NCBI GenBank assembly: GCA_031253795.1 | Contig: JAIRVR010000030.1 | Span: forward strand, 1-64,000 | Length of the DNA stretch: 64,000 nucleotides | Source of the DNA: Burkholderiaceae bacterium | Lineage (GTDB): Bacteria > Pseudomonadota > Gammaproteobacteria > Burkholderiales > Burkholderiaceae_C | Direction of reading: 5' to 3' | Shown: piece by piece, positions 47,738 through 58,500 of the stretch | Numbering within the stretch: position 1 is the first letter of the stretch | Layout: every line of letters begins with the position of its first letter | Notes under the pieces: model-generated | Seen by the model: the letters and a program-made list of their open reading frames with translations, nothing else | Database searches by the model: none | What the model was told of the DNA's origin: nothing | Translations under genes and position numbers: made by a program

Positions 47738-48271
47738 TCAGTGCGAGTGACCACCGTGGCCGGCATGGCCTGCCGGCGTAGCGGCGCCCGACGAGCCAAC
47801 GCCCGGCGCCATGGCGCGCACGGGGACCTGCAGGCTCAGGCGCGATGTCTCGCCCTTGGCATCCTTGAAGACCAGGGTGATGGGCACCTGGCTGTCCTTG
47901 AGAAGCGGGCTCTTGAGCTGCTGCAGCATGACGTGGTAGCCACCGGGCTTGAGGTCCACGGCCACACCCTTGGGCAGGTCCAGGCCGTCGACGGCGCGCA
48001 TGCGCATGACATCGCCTTCCATCTTCATCTCATGCACCTCGGCCACGGCAGCAGCCGGGGTTTCGACGCCGACCAGACGCAGCGGCTCCTCGGCCGTGAG
48101 GCGCATGAAGGCGCCCGTGGCCTGCTGGCCCGGCACGCTGGCGCGCGCCCAGGCGGCCTCGGCCTTGACATGGGCGGCATCGGCATGGGCATGGGCCAGG
48201 CCCGTGAACAGGCTGGCGGCGATCAGAACGGGGGCGCCCAGCAAAGAGGCGGTCCATTGGCGCAGTGTCAT
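47738..48271 (-). CDS. Periplasmic copper chaperone PCu(A)C
   Basis: A 177-residue protein with a signal peptide (to about residue 29) and the exact copper-binding pattern H-X10-M-X21-H-X-M: His in VHEMKMEGD, Met ten residues on, and HVM in GGYHVML. PCu(A)C proteins hand Cu(I) to the CuA or CuB sites of cytochrome oxidase. A His-rich tail HAGHGGHSH could add a second metal site. GGAG precedes the start. A DUF2946 gene lies just upstream on the same strand, as often seen in copper-handling clusters. Confidence 0.93.
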   Translation of the reverse strand: MTLRQWTASLLGAPVLIAASLFTGLAHAHADAAHVKAEAAWARASVPGQQATGAFMRLTAEEPLRLVGVETPAAAVAEVHEMKMEGDVMRMRAVDGLDLPKGVAVDLKPGGYHVMLQQLKSPLLKDSQVPITLVFKDAKGETSRLSLQVPVRAMAPGVGSSGAATPAGHAGHGGHSH

Positions 48272-48348
48272 AACAGTTTCTCCAACAAAAATCAGGGGTG
48301 CGGGCACGCAAGCCGTGCCACGCGGATCGGTTCGGATGGATGTCGGAT

Positions 48349-48711
48349 TCACTGCGGAGGCGCGCGCACGGGGGGCAGGGCCAGGGCCGCCATCACCACG
48401 GGCTGGGCATAGCCTGTCAGGGGCTGCGCGCTGGCGACCGGCGTACCGTCTCCAGCCCAGGCCGCAGCGGGCGGCGGTGCCAGGGGAGGCAGACACAGCG
48501 GGCAGTCCAGGCCATGGCCCGTGGCCCCGGCCGGTACGGCATCACCGCCCGGCGCGGGTACCCACAGCGTGTCGCCCGAGGCCGTGCACAGGCGCTCCCA
48601 GCCTCCCGCGCGCGCCAGTGGCGAAAACACGCCGGCCAGGGCCACGCACAGCCAGGCGCCCAGCACCCAGCGGGCACAGACGGACAGAACGGCGCGATGA
48701 GGCAAAGACAT
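48349..48711 (-). CDS. DUF2946-family small exported protein
   Basis: A 120-residue protein with an N-terminal membrane/signal segment (about 12-33) and the short cysteine motif HGLDCPLCLPP near residue 66 typical of DUF2946 proteins. These occur beside copper chaperones and TonB copper receptors in proteobacteria, and the Cys pair could bind Cu. It starts 77 bp upstream of the PCu(A)C gene on the same strand. The role is unknown; copper delivery is inferred from context. Confidence 0.85.
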   Translation of the reverse strand: MSLPHRAVLSVCARWVLGAWLCVALAGVFSPLARAGGWERLCTASGDTLWVPAPGGDAVPAGATGHGLDCPLCLPPLAPPPAAAWAGDGTPVASAQPLTGYAQPVVMAALALPPVRAPPQ

Positions 48712-48819
48712 TGCGCCATTCTAGGGGTCCTGCCGCGGTCATCTGCGGGACGCCCCGGTGCCCTGCCCGCACCTAACATCGGAACGCCACAGCCCTTCAA
48801 CAAATACCAGGAGACACCC

Positions 48820-49482
48820 ATGCTCACCCTGTGCGGATTCTCGGCCAGCAATTACTACAACAAGGTCAAGCTGGCCCTGCTCGAAAAGCAGTTGCCCTTC
48901 ACCGAGGAACTGGCCTGGATAGGCGAGACCGACATGGCGCTTTCGCCGCTGGGCAAGGTGCCCTATCTGCGCCTGCCCGATGGCCGCGGCCTGTGCGAAT
49001 CGGCGGCCATGGTCGAGTATGTGGAAACCCTGTCGCCCACACCGTCCCTGCTGCCCGCCGATGCCTTCGAGGCCGCCAAGGTGCGCGAGCTGTGCGTGTT
49101 CCTGGACCTGCACCTGGAGCTGGTGGCGCGCAACCTCTACCCCCAGGCCTTTTTCGGTGGCAAGGTCAGCGACGGCACCCGCGAGCGCACGCTGGCTCAA
49201 CTGGAGAAGAACGTCGCCGCCTTCGCCAGGCTGGCGCGCTTCGCCCCCTTTGTGGCGGGTGACCGCTTCACACTGGCCGACTGCTGTGCCATCGTCCACC
49301 TGCCCCTGGTCAGCGCCGCCAGCAAGATCGTCTGCGGCCGCGACGTGCTGGCCGAGCTGCCGGTGCGCGACTACCTGGCACGCATGGGCGAGCGGCCTAC
49401 GGTGCAGCAGGTCAATGCCGACCGCAAGACCAATACGGCGCTGATGATGTCCCGCTACGCCAGCGACAAGGCCCCGGCCTGA
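48820..49482 (+). CDS. Glutathione S-transferase family protein
   Basis: A 220-residue cytosolic GST: an N-terminal thioredoxin-like domain (about 1-78; LCGFSASNYYNKVKLALLEKQ start, PLGKVPYLRLPDG with the cis-Pro, and LCESAAMVEYVE with the Ser/Glu that hold glutathione) and a helical C-terminal domain. CAGGAG precedes the ATG. The stop is 10 bp from the convergent recD end. The substrate is unknown; no linked catabolic genes. Confidence 0.92.
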   Translation: MLTLCGFSASNYYNKVKLALLEKQLPFTEELAWIGETDMALSPLGKVPYLRLPDGRGLCESAAMVEYVETLSPTPSLLPADAFEAAKVRELCVFLDLHLELVARNLYPQAFFGGKVSDGTRERTLAQLEKNVAAFARLARFAPFVAGDRFTLADCCAIVHLPLVSAASKIVCGRDVLAELPVRDYLARMGERPTVQQVNADRKTNTALMMSRYASDKAPA

Positions 49483-49491
49483 GGCAGCGCA

Positions 49492-51684
49492 TCAGTCCTG
49501 CAGCCAGCGCAGCAGCCCGCTGGCGCGCTGCGTGGGGCTGGCGACGGCCGAGGCCAGCAGGCCCGGCACTTCGGAGAACAGCGAAAAGGCCTGGCGTGCG
49601 CGCGTGATGCCGGTGTAGACCAGCTCGCGCCCCAGCACGCTGCCACCGCGCGAAGGCAGGACCAGGGCCGTGTGCTCGAACTCCGAACCCTGGCTTTTGT
49701 GCACGGTCATGGCGAAGGCCGTTTCCACATGGGCGAGCCGGCTGACGCCGACCGAGCGCAGCTCGTCGCCCTGCAGGAAATAGACGCGCAGCGGCTGGCT
49801 CGCCTGCCCCGACGGCCCTGGATGCGCGCCGGGCAGCGCGATGCCGATGTCGCCGTTGAACACGCCCAGCTGCGCATCGTTGCGCGTGACCATGACGGGC
49901 CGGCCCGCATACCATTCGCCGCTGCGGCGGATCACGCCCTGCGCCGCCAGCGCCTGCTCCACGGCCTGGTTGAGGCCGGACACGCCCCATTCGCCCTCGC
50001 GCACAGCGCACAGCAGCCGAAAGCGCTCGAAGGCCTGCAGCACATCGACCACCCAGGCGCGGTGCGCGGCTTCGCCGCCACCGTCCGCAGCCGGCCTGTT
50101 TTGCAGCGCCCTGGCATACAGCGCATAGCTGGCCAGGCCACCGCGCCCGCGCACGGCCAGCTCGGTCACGGCCTGCACGCCACCGCCGTGGCGCTCCCAG
50201 AGTTCGGAGCGCACCCCACCTTGTGTCGTACGCCGCGTGCCGGCGTCGAGCAAGGCCTGGGCCTGGGCCGCATCGCCCGCATTCACGGCCAGCGCCAGCT
50301 GGCCGATGGGGCCGCCAAAGCGCCGGCTTTCGCGCAGCATCACGGTGTGCTGCGCGAGAGCCGGCGAGCGATCGCCGGGCACCGCGGCGAACTGCGGCGG
50401 CAATGGCTGGCCTGCCACGCGCAGCGCGTAGTCCAGCGTGTCGGGCAGATAGCGCCCGGCCTGGGCATCGCGGCACAGGTCGCCGAGCACGGCACCGGCC
50501 TCCACCGAGGCCAGCTGGTCCTTGTCGCCCAGCAGCACCAGGCGTGCGCCGGCTGGCAGCGCCTCCAGGAGCGCGGCCATCATTTCCAGGTGGACCATGG
50601 AGGCCTCGTCGACGATGAGCACGTCCACGTCCAGCTGCCGCCCCGCATGGAATCCCCAGTGCCGCGTGTCGGGCCGCGCGCCCAGCATGGAGTGCAGGGT
50701 GCGTGCCGCGCCCATGCGCTGCACCAGGGCGGGCAGGTCGATCTCGCCGGCCATGCTGGCCTGCAGCTGCAGCAGGGCCGCGTCAATCGATTGCTTCAGG
50801 CGCGCGGCGGCCTTGCCCGTGGGCGCGGCCAGGGCCACGCGCAGCTGGCCCGCGTCGGGCGCGGTGGCGAACAGCAGGGCCAGCAGGCGCGCCGCCGTAT
50901 AGGTCTTGCCCGTGCCGGGGCCGCCCGTGATGACCGACAGCCGGCCGCGCAACGCCAGCGCGCAGGCCAGCTTCTGCCAGTCCACGGCGCCGCTGTCCGG
51001 CGCAGGCGGAAACAGGCGGTCCAGCCAGCGGCGGGCCAGGGCTTCGTCCAGCGGCTGTTCGGCCGCCGCCTGCGGCGCCGTGCGCTGGATGACATGGACG
51101 GCCACGGCGCGCTCGTAGTCCCAATAGCGACGCAGGTAGAGCAGCGGCGCGGGGCCGTCGGCACCAGCCAGTACCAGGGGCTGGCCACGGTCTTCGCCGC
51201 CGCCATGCCCTGCGTCGCCGACTGTGCGCACCACGGGGCTGGCGCTCAGCGCCGCGACCCACCCAGACAGGCGCGCGGGCAGCATCTGCCACAGCGCCTG
51301 CTGTGCGGGCAGGGCCTCGGCCGGCCAGGCCAGCACCTCGTTGGGGCTGCCGGCCAGGGGCGCCAGGGGCAGACAGCTGTGGCCGCGCCCTTCCATCTGC
51401 GCCAGCAGCGCGGCCGCCACCAGCAGGGCGGGCTCGGCCTGCGCATCCTGCCCCGCGACGAAGGAGGCCAGGGCCGCATCCAGGCGCCGCAGCAGGCCGG
51501 CGTCGGCCCAGCGGCGCAGCAGGGCCAGCACTTCGCCGGTGCCGAGCTGTTCGTCGCGCTGCGCGGCGGCGCCCGGCGCATCGGCGCCCGGCGCATCGGC
51601 GCCCGGAGCTTCTTCTACCGGTGTTTCGCCGAACAGGTCCAGCGTGACCGTGTCCACGGCGCGTGAACGGGGGCGCGGGCTCAT
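49492..51684 (-). CDS. recD: Exodeoxyribonuclease V alpha subunit RecD
   Basis: A 730-residue superfamily 1B 5'-to-3' helicase, the alpha subunit of RecBCD, which processes double-strand ends. Visible: Walker A GGPGTGKTYTA near residues 252-262, the DEASMVHL Walker B near 370, and the C-terminal motif FAMTVHKSQGSEF. Its start overlaps the recB stop by 4 bp (ATGA). The N-terminus has an in-frame tandem repeat (Gly-Ala-Asp-Ala-Pro units at about residues 27-40). Last gene of recC-recB-recD. Confidence 0.96.
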   Translation of the reverse strand: MSPRPRSRAVDTVTLDLFGETPVEEAPGADAPGADAPGAAAQRDEQLGTGEVLALLRRWADAGLLRRLDAALASFVAGQDAQAEPALLVAAALLAQMEGRGHSCLPLAPLAGSPNEVLAWPAEALPAQQALWQMLPARLSGWVAALSASPVVRTVGDAGHGGGEDRGQPLVLAGADGPAPLLYLRRYWDYERAVAVHVIQRTAPQAAAEQPLDEALARRWLDRLFPPAPDSGAVDWQKLACALALRGRLSVITGGPGTGKTYTAARLLALLFATAPDAGQLRVALAAPTGKAAARLKQSIDAALLQLQASMAGEIDLPALVQRMGAARTLHSMLGARPDTRHWGFHAGRQLDVDVLIVDEASMVHLEMMAALLEALPAGARLVLLGDKDQLASVEAGAVLGDLCRDAQAGRYLPDTLDYALRVAGQPLPPQFAAVPGDRSPALAQHTVMLRESRRFGGPIGQLALAVNAGDAAQAQALLDAGTRRTTQGGVRSELWERHGGGVQAVTELAVRGRGGLASYALYARALQNRPAADGGGEAAHRAWVVDVLQAFERFRLLCAVREGEWGVSGLNQAVEQALAAQGVIRRSGEWYAGRPVMVTRNDAQLGVFNGDIGIALPGAHPGPSGQASQPLRVYFLQGDELRSVGVSRLAHVETAFAMTVHKSQGSEFEHTALVLPSRGGSVLGRELVYTGITRARQAFSLFSEVPGLLASAVASPTQRASGLLRWLQD
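51568..51606. repeat. 15-bp tandem repeat inside recD
   Basis: GGCGCCCGGCGCATC is present at 51568-51582 and 51583-51597, followed by a 9-bp partial third copy. It encodes Gly-Ala-Asp-Ala-Pro-type units near the RecD N-terminus. The unit length is a multiple of three, so copy number can change without a frameshift. Confidence 0.85.
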
Positions 51685-54600
51685 GGCGGGTCCTCCACGT
51701 CGGCCAAGCAGGGGCCCAGCAGTGCGTCCAGCGCGTCCAGCAAGGGCAGCTCGGGCGCCATGGCATGCAGGCCGCCGGCCGGCCCGTCGATGCCGCGCAG
51801 AAAGTAGTACAGCGCACCGCCCAGCTGGCGTTGCGGCTCGTAGGCCGCGCCCAGGCGGCTGCGCAGCAGGCGGTGCAGGGCCAGCAGGTAGAGGGCGGCC
51901 TGCACGTCATAGCGGTGGTGGAGCATGGCGCGGGCCAGGGCCTCCTGGCCGTAGGCCGCGCCGTCCGGCCCCAGATGATTGCTCTTGTAGTCCAGCACCC
52001 AGTAGCGGCCCTCATGGCAGAACACCAGGTCGGCAAAGCCCATGAGCATGCCGTGCAGCGAGCGCTGGGGCAATGCAGGCCGGTCCTGGCCCGGTTGGAT
52101 GAACTGCCGGCACAGCTGGTCTATGCGCTCGGCCGGCAACTGGCGCGCCGGCAGCCAGAATTCCATTTCGGACAGCTGCGGGCCCACCGTGGCCAGCGTG
52201 ACATCCAGCGGCGCCAGCGGCTGGTGGACCACGGCAGTGAGCCAGGCCAGCAGGTCGCGCGCCTGCTCGCCCCGGCCCGCGCGCTCGCAGCGGCGCACCA
52301 GGCGGTCGGCAAGCAGGCCCTGGCCATCCAGGGGCAGGGCAAAGTCCTCGCCTCCCAGCCATTCGAGCTGGTCGTGCACGAAGTTGCCGACCACAGGGCC
52401 GCGCAGAAAGCGGTGCCAGACGGCAGGGCCGCCGGCCATGCCGCCCGCTGCAGACTGCAGGCCCGCCATGCTGGCGAGGTCTGCCAACTGCGGTGAGGGC
52501 GCCAGCTCCAGCGCCTGCTCGTCTTCGGCCGATCGCTGCACGGCCACGGGCAGCACGGGCAGGCTGGGCGCAGCCATGGCACGCACCAGGGCCGAGAAGC
52601 TGCCGATGCCCCAGCGCGTGTCAAAGCTTGCGCCATAAGGCACGGCGTCCAGCAGCGCGGGGGCGTTGGCCGGTGGCTGCCAGCGCGTGCGCTGCAGCGG
52701 CGTGGCATCCAGGTCGCACAAGGCCATATCGGGTTCTTCGCCGCACAGCTGCCGCAGACCGTCGAGCCAGCCCTGGGCCGAGCGTGGCTCGGTGCCGCCC
52801 AGCAGGTAGCCGGCCGCACCCTGCTCGTTCACGCAGGCCTTGCCGTTGCCGCGCCTGAGCGGGGCCAGGCCCAGCCACAGCGCATGGCGCGGCCGGGTGA
52901 GCGCCACGTAGAACAGGCGCAGGTCTTCGCGCAGGCGCTCGCGGTCGGCCTGGGCCAGTTCCTCGTCGCTGAAGTCCAGTACCAGCCGGCGGGCCGGTGC
53001 GGCATCGTCTCCAGCCTCCGGGGCCGACAGGGTGAGAAAAGGGGTTCGCGCCCGCTCCATGGGGCGGAAGCTGCCCGCAAACGGCAGGCAGACCAGCGGG
53101 TACTCCAGGCCCTTGCTCTTGTGCACGGTGACCAGCTTGACCAGATCGGCATCGCTTTCCAGGCGCACGACCTGTTCTTCGCTGCCGCTGCCCGGCGCTT
53201 CGATCTGGGTGGCCAGCCAGCGGATCAGGGCCTGCTCGCCCTCCAGCTGGGCGCTGGCGGTCTGCAGGAGTTCGGCCAGGTGCAGGTAGTTGGTCAGGCG
53301 GCGTTCACCGCCCAGGGCCGGGTCCTGCAGCCAGCGCGCGGGCAGGTCCAGGCGGTACAGGGTCTGGCGCAGCATGGCCAGCACGCCCAGGCGCAGCCAG
53401 AGGCTGTGCAGCTCGCGCAGTTGCTCGCTGCGCGCGTCGAAGGCTTCCTCATCGGCGGCCAGCCAGGCCAGCTCGTCCAGCGACAGGCCGATGAGGCGCG
53501 TGGCCAGGCCTGCGCGCACGGCCTGGGCATCCAGCGGCGCGGCAACGGCGCGCAGCCAGTACAGCAGGTCATGGGCCTCGTCGCTGGCAAAGACCGAATC
53601 CTGGTCCGACAGGTAGACCGAGGCCACGGCGCGCGCCTGCAGCTCGCGGCGCACGGCGGCGGCCTCGCGGCCCGTGCGCACCAGCACGGCGATATCGGCG
53701 GGCCGCAGCCGCGCAAAGCGGCCATCGGCCTGGGCAAAGCCGGCCTGCGGATCGGCCAGCCACTGCACGATCTGCTCGGCGCAGCGGGCCGCGAAACGCT
53801 GGCGTACCTCGTCGGCCGACAGGGGCAGCGGCGCGCCGGTGTCCTCGTCGCGGCCCGCGCTCCAGGCCACGGTGAGGGCGGGCATGGCGCCGTCGCGCGT
53901 GCGCAGCTGCTCGCTGCGTCCCTGGGCGGCCACGGGCTCGAAGGGCAGCGGGTTGTGGCGGCCGTGCCGGAACATGAAGGCGGCCTCGCCCGGCCGCTGC
54001 TCGGCCTGCGTGAACCAGCGGTTGACGGCGCCCACCAGCGCTTCGGTGGAACGGTAGTTGGTGCCCAGCACGTAATGCCTGCCCTCGGTGGCGCGGCGCG
54101 CCTGCAGGTAGCTGTGGATGTCGGCGCCGCGAAAGCCGTAGATGGACTGCTTGGGATCGCCGATCAGCAGCAGGGCGCTGTGCCCATCGTTGGCGGCCGT
54201 GCGGTAGATCTGGTCGAACAATCGATACTGCAGCGGCGAGGTGTCCTGGAACTCGTCGATCAGTGCCACCGGGTACTGGGCCAGGATGCGTTCGCGCAGC
54301 ACGGGGCCGTTGTCGCCGGCCAGGGCCGCGTCCAGGCGCTGCAGCATGTCGGCAAAGCCGAAGCTGCCGGCCTGGCGCTTGAGATGGGCCAGCCGCTGCG
54401 CCACGCGCGCGGCCGCATGCAGGCGCACGGCCACGCTGACGGGCGGCAGTTGCTCCAGCTGCAGCAGCAGCGCCTGCAGCTCGGCCAGTTCCAGCGGCAT
54501 GAGCACATCGCCGGCCAAGCCCTTGAAGGCCTCGGCCAGGCCTTCGGGGCTGAGGCGGTGGCGCGCGGCCTCGGTCAGCACCAGGGAGCCGTCCAGCGGC

Positions 54601-55520
54601 GCACGCGACCAGTCGGCCAGCGCAGCCAGCCAGCCCGTGTAGCGCGCGGGCTGCAGCTTGCGCTTGTCCCACATCGCGCCCTGCCCGTCCAGCTGCGCAT
54701 CCAGCCACTGCTGCAGGCGCTGGGCCTTGTCGTCCCAGCCGGCGGCCAGAGCCAGCAGGCGGTTGCGGTGCTGGTCCATGGCGCGCTGCAGGCAGTCGCC
54801 CAGGCTGCCCTCGCCCGCACCGGGCACGGGGGCTTCACGCAGCAGGGCGCGCATGTCATCGACCAGGGCATCGACATGGGGCCAGATCTTCAGCACCTCG
54901 TCCAGCAGTTCATCGGACAGCGGGTAGCACTGCTGGCGCCAGTAGTCCTGCGCGGCCTCGGTCTGGCGCAGGCTTTCGTCGGGCTCCAGCGTTTCGTCGA
55001 AGAGATTGCCGCTGTCGAAGGCGTGCTCGCGCAGCATGCGCTGGCACCAGGCGTCGATGGTGTGGATGGCCGCGTCGTCCATGCATTCGGCCGCCATGGC
55101 CAGGCGCCAGGCCGCGCGTTCGCGGGCCGCGCCTTCGGGGTAGGCCTGGCGCAGCGCGCGCAGAAAGCCGTCGTGGGGCGCGGGCTCGGCCTGGCCGCGA
55201 AAGCACTGCACGGCCTCGATCAGGCGCTTGCGGATGCGGTCGGACAGCTCGCGCGTGGCCGCGCGCGTGAAGGTCATGACGAGAATGTCGGGCGGCATCA
55301 GCGGGCGCTCGAAGGCCGTGGCGGCTTCTTCTCCCACGGCTTCGGCCCCCTCGCCATGGCCCAGCACCAGGCGCAGGTAAAGCGCGGCAATGGTCCAGGT
55401 CTTGCCGGTGCCGGCGCTGGCCTCGATCAGGCGACTGCCCCACAGCGGAAAGCGCTGGGCGTCGAGCACATGGCTGGTCACCTCGCCGGACACTTGGCCG
55501 GACACTGCGCGCTCGCTCAT
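51681..55520 (-). CDS. recB: Exodeoxyribonuclease V beta subunit RecB
   Basis: A 1279-residue fusion of a superfamily 1A 3'-to-5' helicase with a RecB nuclease domain. The Walker A motif ASAGTGKT is at residues 34-41, the DEFQDTSPLQY box lies near residue 418, and GDPKQSIYGFRGADIHSY follows. The C-terminal nuclease motif is FADLVF...VLDYKSN near residues 1155-1178, with the Asp and Lys used for metal-dependent cleavage. Length exceeds E. coli RecB (1180). Both ends overlap neighbours by 4 bp (recC stop/start and recD start). Confidence 0.97.
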   Translation of the reverse strand: MSERAVSGQVSGEVTSHVLDAQRFPLWGSRLIEASAGTGKTWTIAALYLRLVLGHGEGAEAVGEEAATAFERPLMPPDILVMTFTRAATRELSDRIRKRLIEAVQCFRGQAEPAPHDGFLRALRQAYPEGAARERAAWRLAMAAECMDDAAIHTIDAWCQRMLREHAFDSGNLFDETLEPDESLRQTEAAQDYWRQQCYPLSDELLDEVLKIWPHVDALVDDMRALLREAPVPGAGEGSLGDCLQRAMDQHRNRLLALAAGWDDKAQRLQQWLDAQLDGQGAMWDKRKLQPARYTGWLAALADWSRAPLDGSLVLTEAARHRLSPEGLAEAFKGLAGDVLMPLELAELQALLLQLEQLPPVSVAVRLHAAARVAQRLAHLKRQAGSFGFADMLQRLDAALAGDNGPVLRERILAQYPVALIDEFQDTSPLQYRLFDQIYRTAANDGHSALLLIGDPKQSIYGFRGADIHSYLQARRATEGRHYVLGTNYRSTEALVGAVNRWFTQAEQRPGEAAFMFRHGRHNPLPFEPVAAQGRSEQLRTRDGAMPALTVAWSAGRDEDTGAPLPLSADEVRQRFAARCAEQIVQWLADPQAGFAQADGRFARLRPADIAVLVRTGREAAAVRRELQARAVASVYLSDQDSVFASDEAHDLLYWLRAVAAPLDAQAVRAGLATRLIGLSLDELAWLAADEEAFDARSEQLRELHSLWLRLGVLAMLRQTLYRLDLPARWLQDPALGGERRLTNYLHLAELLQTASAQLEGEQALIRWLATQIEAPGSGSEEQVVRLESDADLVKLVTVHKSKGLEYPLVCLPFAGSFRPMERARTPFLTLSAPEAGDDAAPARRLVLDFSDEELAQADRERLREDLRLFYVALTRPRHALWLGLAPLRRGNGKACVNEQGAAGYLLGGTEPRSAQGWLDGLRQLCGEEPDMALCDLDATPLQRTRWQPPANAPALLDAVPYGASFDTRWGIGSFSALVRAMAAPSLPVLPVAVQRSAEDEQALELAPSPQLADLASMAGLQSAAGGMAGGPAVWHRFLRGPVVGNFVHDQLEWLGGEDFALPLDGQGLLADRLVRRCERAGRGEQARDLLAWLTAVVHQPLAPLDVTLATVGPQLSEMEFWLPARQLPAERIDQLCRQFIQPGQDRPALPQRSLHGMLMGFADLVFCHEGRYWVLDYKSNHLGPDGAAYGQEALARAMLHHRYDVQAALYLLALHRLLRSRLGAAYEPQRQLGGALYYFLRGIDGPAGGLHAMAPELPLLDALDALLGPCLADVEDPP

Positions 55521-58500
55521 TGCGCCTCTCCCTGGTAGGGCAGGACCTGCACCTGCGCGGCCACCCAGTCGAGCAGCGGCGCGTGGGCGGCATGGGCCAG
55601 GGCCTCGAAGTGCCCGCCCTCGCTCAGGGCCTGGAAATCGGGATAGCAGCGCGCCCAGGACGGGTCCTGGCCTTCGCCAGCGACCAGATGCCCCCCTTCA
55701 TAGGCCTGCTGGGCGGCGGCGGGAAAGCCTTCGGCCATGGCCAGGCCGCTGCGCAGCGGCAGGGGCAGCGGGCCGTTCTGGCCCCGGAGCCACAGGGCCA
55801 TGAGTTCACGCAGCCGGGTCAGCGCCTCGGACGGGTCCATGGGCAGCGCCTGCACCAGGCCGTCGCGCGCCACCACGCGCAGCTGGGCCCGGGAGCCGCT
55901 GGCCGCCAGCGCCAGGCTGCGCAGGTAGATGGGCATGAGTTTGTCGGCATGGGGCCGCCCCTTGGCAGTGAGCAGGTTGCGCGGGTCCAGCAGCAGCCAG
56001 CACCGGGCGTCGTCCGCATCGGGGGAGTCCGGGAGATCGGGGGAATCGTCGGTTTCCGAGGTCTGGCGCAGCCCGTCTATCCAGTCGTCGAACACCAGGC
56101 CGTCCTGCTCGATCAGCAGCCGCCTGCGCGGCGCGGGATGGGTGTACAGGGCCAGTTGCTGGCGCCAGGCATGCAGCGAAGGCGTGACCGAGGATTGCAG
56201 CGCCCGCGCGCCGCGCGCGCCCAGCCCCGCCAGCGGCAGCCGGCCCGAGCGCGTGAGGCGCGCCACGGCGGCGCGCACGCTGTCCTCCATGGCCTGGGGT
56301 GCCGGTTCAGGCCCGGCCAGGCCGGCCGCCACCTGCTGCTGCAGCTGCTGCACCAGCAGGTATTCGGTCAGGCCGTCGAGCTGGAACAGCTCCTCGTCCA
56401 CGACCGGGTTGTCCTCCTGCTCGAAGCGCACCTGCAGACGCTGGCGCAGATAGGCGCGCGCCGGATGGCGCAGGAAGTCGATGAGCTGGGCCAGCGTCAG
56501 CGGTGCCGATGCGTCGGGCACGAACAGCGGGCGGGGCGGGCTTTGCAGCGAAAACGACCCGCCCGCGCCATCTGGCTGCGCATGCGCGGCACGCCACTCG
56601 CGCGCGTAGGTGGTCCACGGCGATCCTTCTTCGAAATATCGGCGGCTGAAGGGCTGCAGCGGATGCTGCTGCGTACGCTGGGCCAGCAGCGACCGGCCGC
56701 CTTCGCCGCGCCAGCCCGCCTCCAGGTAGTCGCGCAATTGGGAGACCAGGACCGAGGGCGGCTGCTCGCTGTTGTCGCGCACATGATGGCCGGTCCAGCT
56801 GATGTAGAGAGCGCGGCGCGCGGACAGCAGGGCTTCGAGCATGAGCTGGCGGTCGTCGTCGCGGCGAGCGCGGTCGCCGGGGCGCTGCTGACCCGGCAGC
56901 GCCATCAGGTCGAAATCGCTGCGCGTGGCGCGGCGCGGATAGTCGCCGTCGTTCATGCCCAGCAGGCAGACCACCTCGAAGGGAATGGCGCGCATGGGCA
57001 TCAGCGTGCAAAAGGTCACGCCGCCCGCGCGAAAGCGCTGCGACAGCGAGGGCTGCTCCAGCGCCTGCATCCAGGCCTCCTGGGCCACGGCCAGATCCAC
57101 GGCGGCCGCGTAGCCGGCCTGCTCGCAGGCGCGCTGCCAGGCCGTGAGGGCGGCGTCCAGCGCGGCCAGCATGGCCTCGTCCTCGTCGTCCTGCGCGGTG
57201 AAGAAGTCCTGCACCAGCGCGCGAAAGCGCTGCGCCCAGACTTCGGGCGTGGCGGGCTGCTCGGCCTCGCGCCACCAGGCCAGCATGCGCTCCAGCAGCG
57301 CGGCCAGCACGCCGGCCAGTTCGGCCGACAGGCCACCCACCTCGTCATAGGGCTCGATGCCGCCGAAGGCCTGGCCGTCCTGCGCCACGCCGCTGGCATA
57401 GCCCAGCAGCATGCGCTGCAGGCCGAACCAGGCGCTGTTGTGCTCGCCGCAGGCCTGCAGCCCCAGCGACTGGCGCTGCGGCGCATTCAGCCCCCAGCGT
57501 ATGCCGGCGCCCGCCATCCAGCGCGTGAGCTGGGGCAGGTCGTCGGCGGCCAGCCCCATGCGTGCAGCAATCGCCGGCACATCGAGCAGATCGCACAGTT
57601 CGCTGAGCCGGCAGCGCTGCTGGGGCAGGCGCAGCAGCCATTGCAGGGCCACGGCCAGCGGGCTGCTGGCGCGCGCGCCCAGGTCGGCAATATCGAAGGG
57701 AATGTGGCGCGGATCATGGCGGCCGTACTGGCCGAACACGGCACGTATCGAGGGCGCGGCCGTCTCTATGGACGGCAGCATGACCACCACGTCACGCGGG
57801 GCCAGCGGGGCCTGTCCGGCATCGGATGGCCGGGCCAGCATCTGCAGCAGCTGGTCGTGCAGCACTTCCAGCTCGCGCACCACGCTGTGGCCGCTGTGAA
57901 AGACGATGGAGCGGTCGGCCTGCGCCACCTCCAGCGGCGGGTGCTCGGCCAGCGGCACCAGGTCGCGTATGCGCTGCTGCACCTGGGTCAGCAGCGGCGC
58001 GGCGCGCAGGTCTTCGGCATCGCTTTCGTCGAACAGGTCCACGCGCGGCATCTGCAGCTGGGCGGCGGCGCCCGTGGTGTCGAAGGCATCGAGTTGGCGC
58101 ACATAGTCGCGGCTTTGCCGGCCCCAGGCCGCCAGCAGCGGATGGGCGTGCGCGTGCATGGCCTCCAGCGGCAGCTGGGCCAGATCACGACCGCCGCGCA
58201 TCGGCTGGCGGCGCCGCGCCATGCGCAGCAGCTCGCGCCCGTCAATGGCATCGGCCCAATGAAAGCGGCAGGGATTGGGCACGGCCAGCAGCACCTGGCT
58301 GTGGCGGGCGATGGCCGCCAGGAATTCCAGCAGGCTCAGCGGCAGCTGGCTGATGCCGAACACCACCACGCGGCGCGCCAGCGGCGCGGCCGGCGCCTCG
58401 CCCGACTGCAGCGCGGCCAGCACCCGGCCCTGCAGGTGCGCGCGCGTGGCGCCGCGCTGGTCTTCGTCCAGCTCGGCCAGCACGGCGCGCCACAGGCGCG

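Noticed and set aside
52884-55538. 884-codon plus-strand open frame across recB
   Set aside because: Antisense shadow of recB, no family features.
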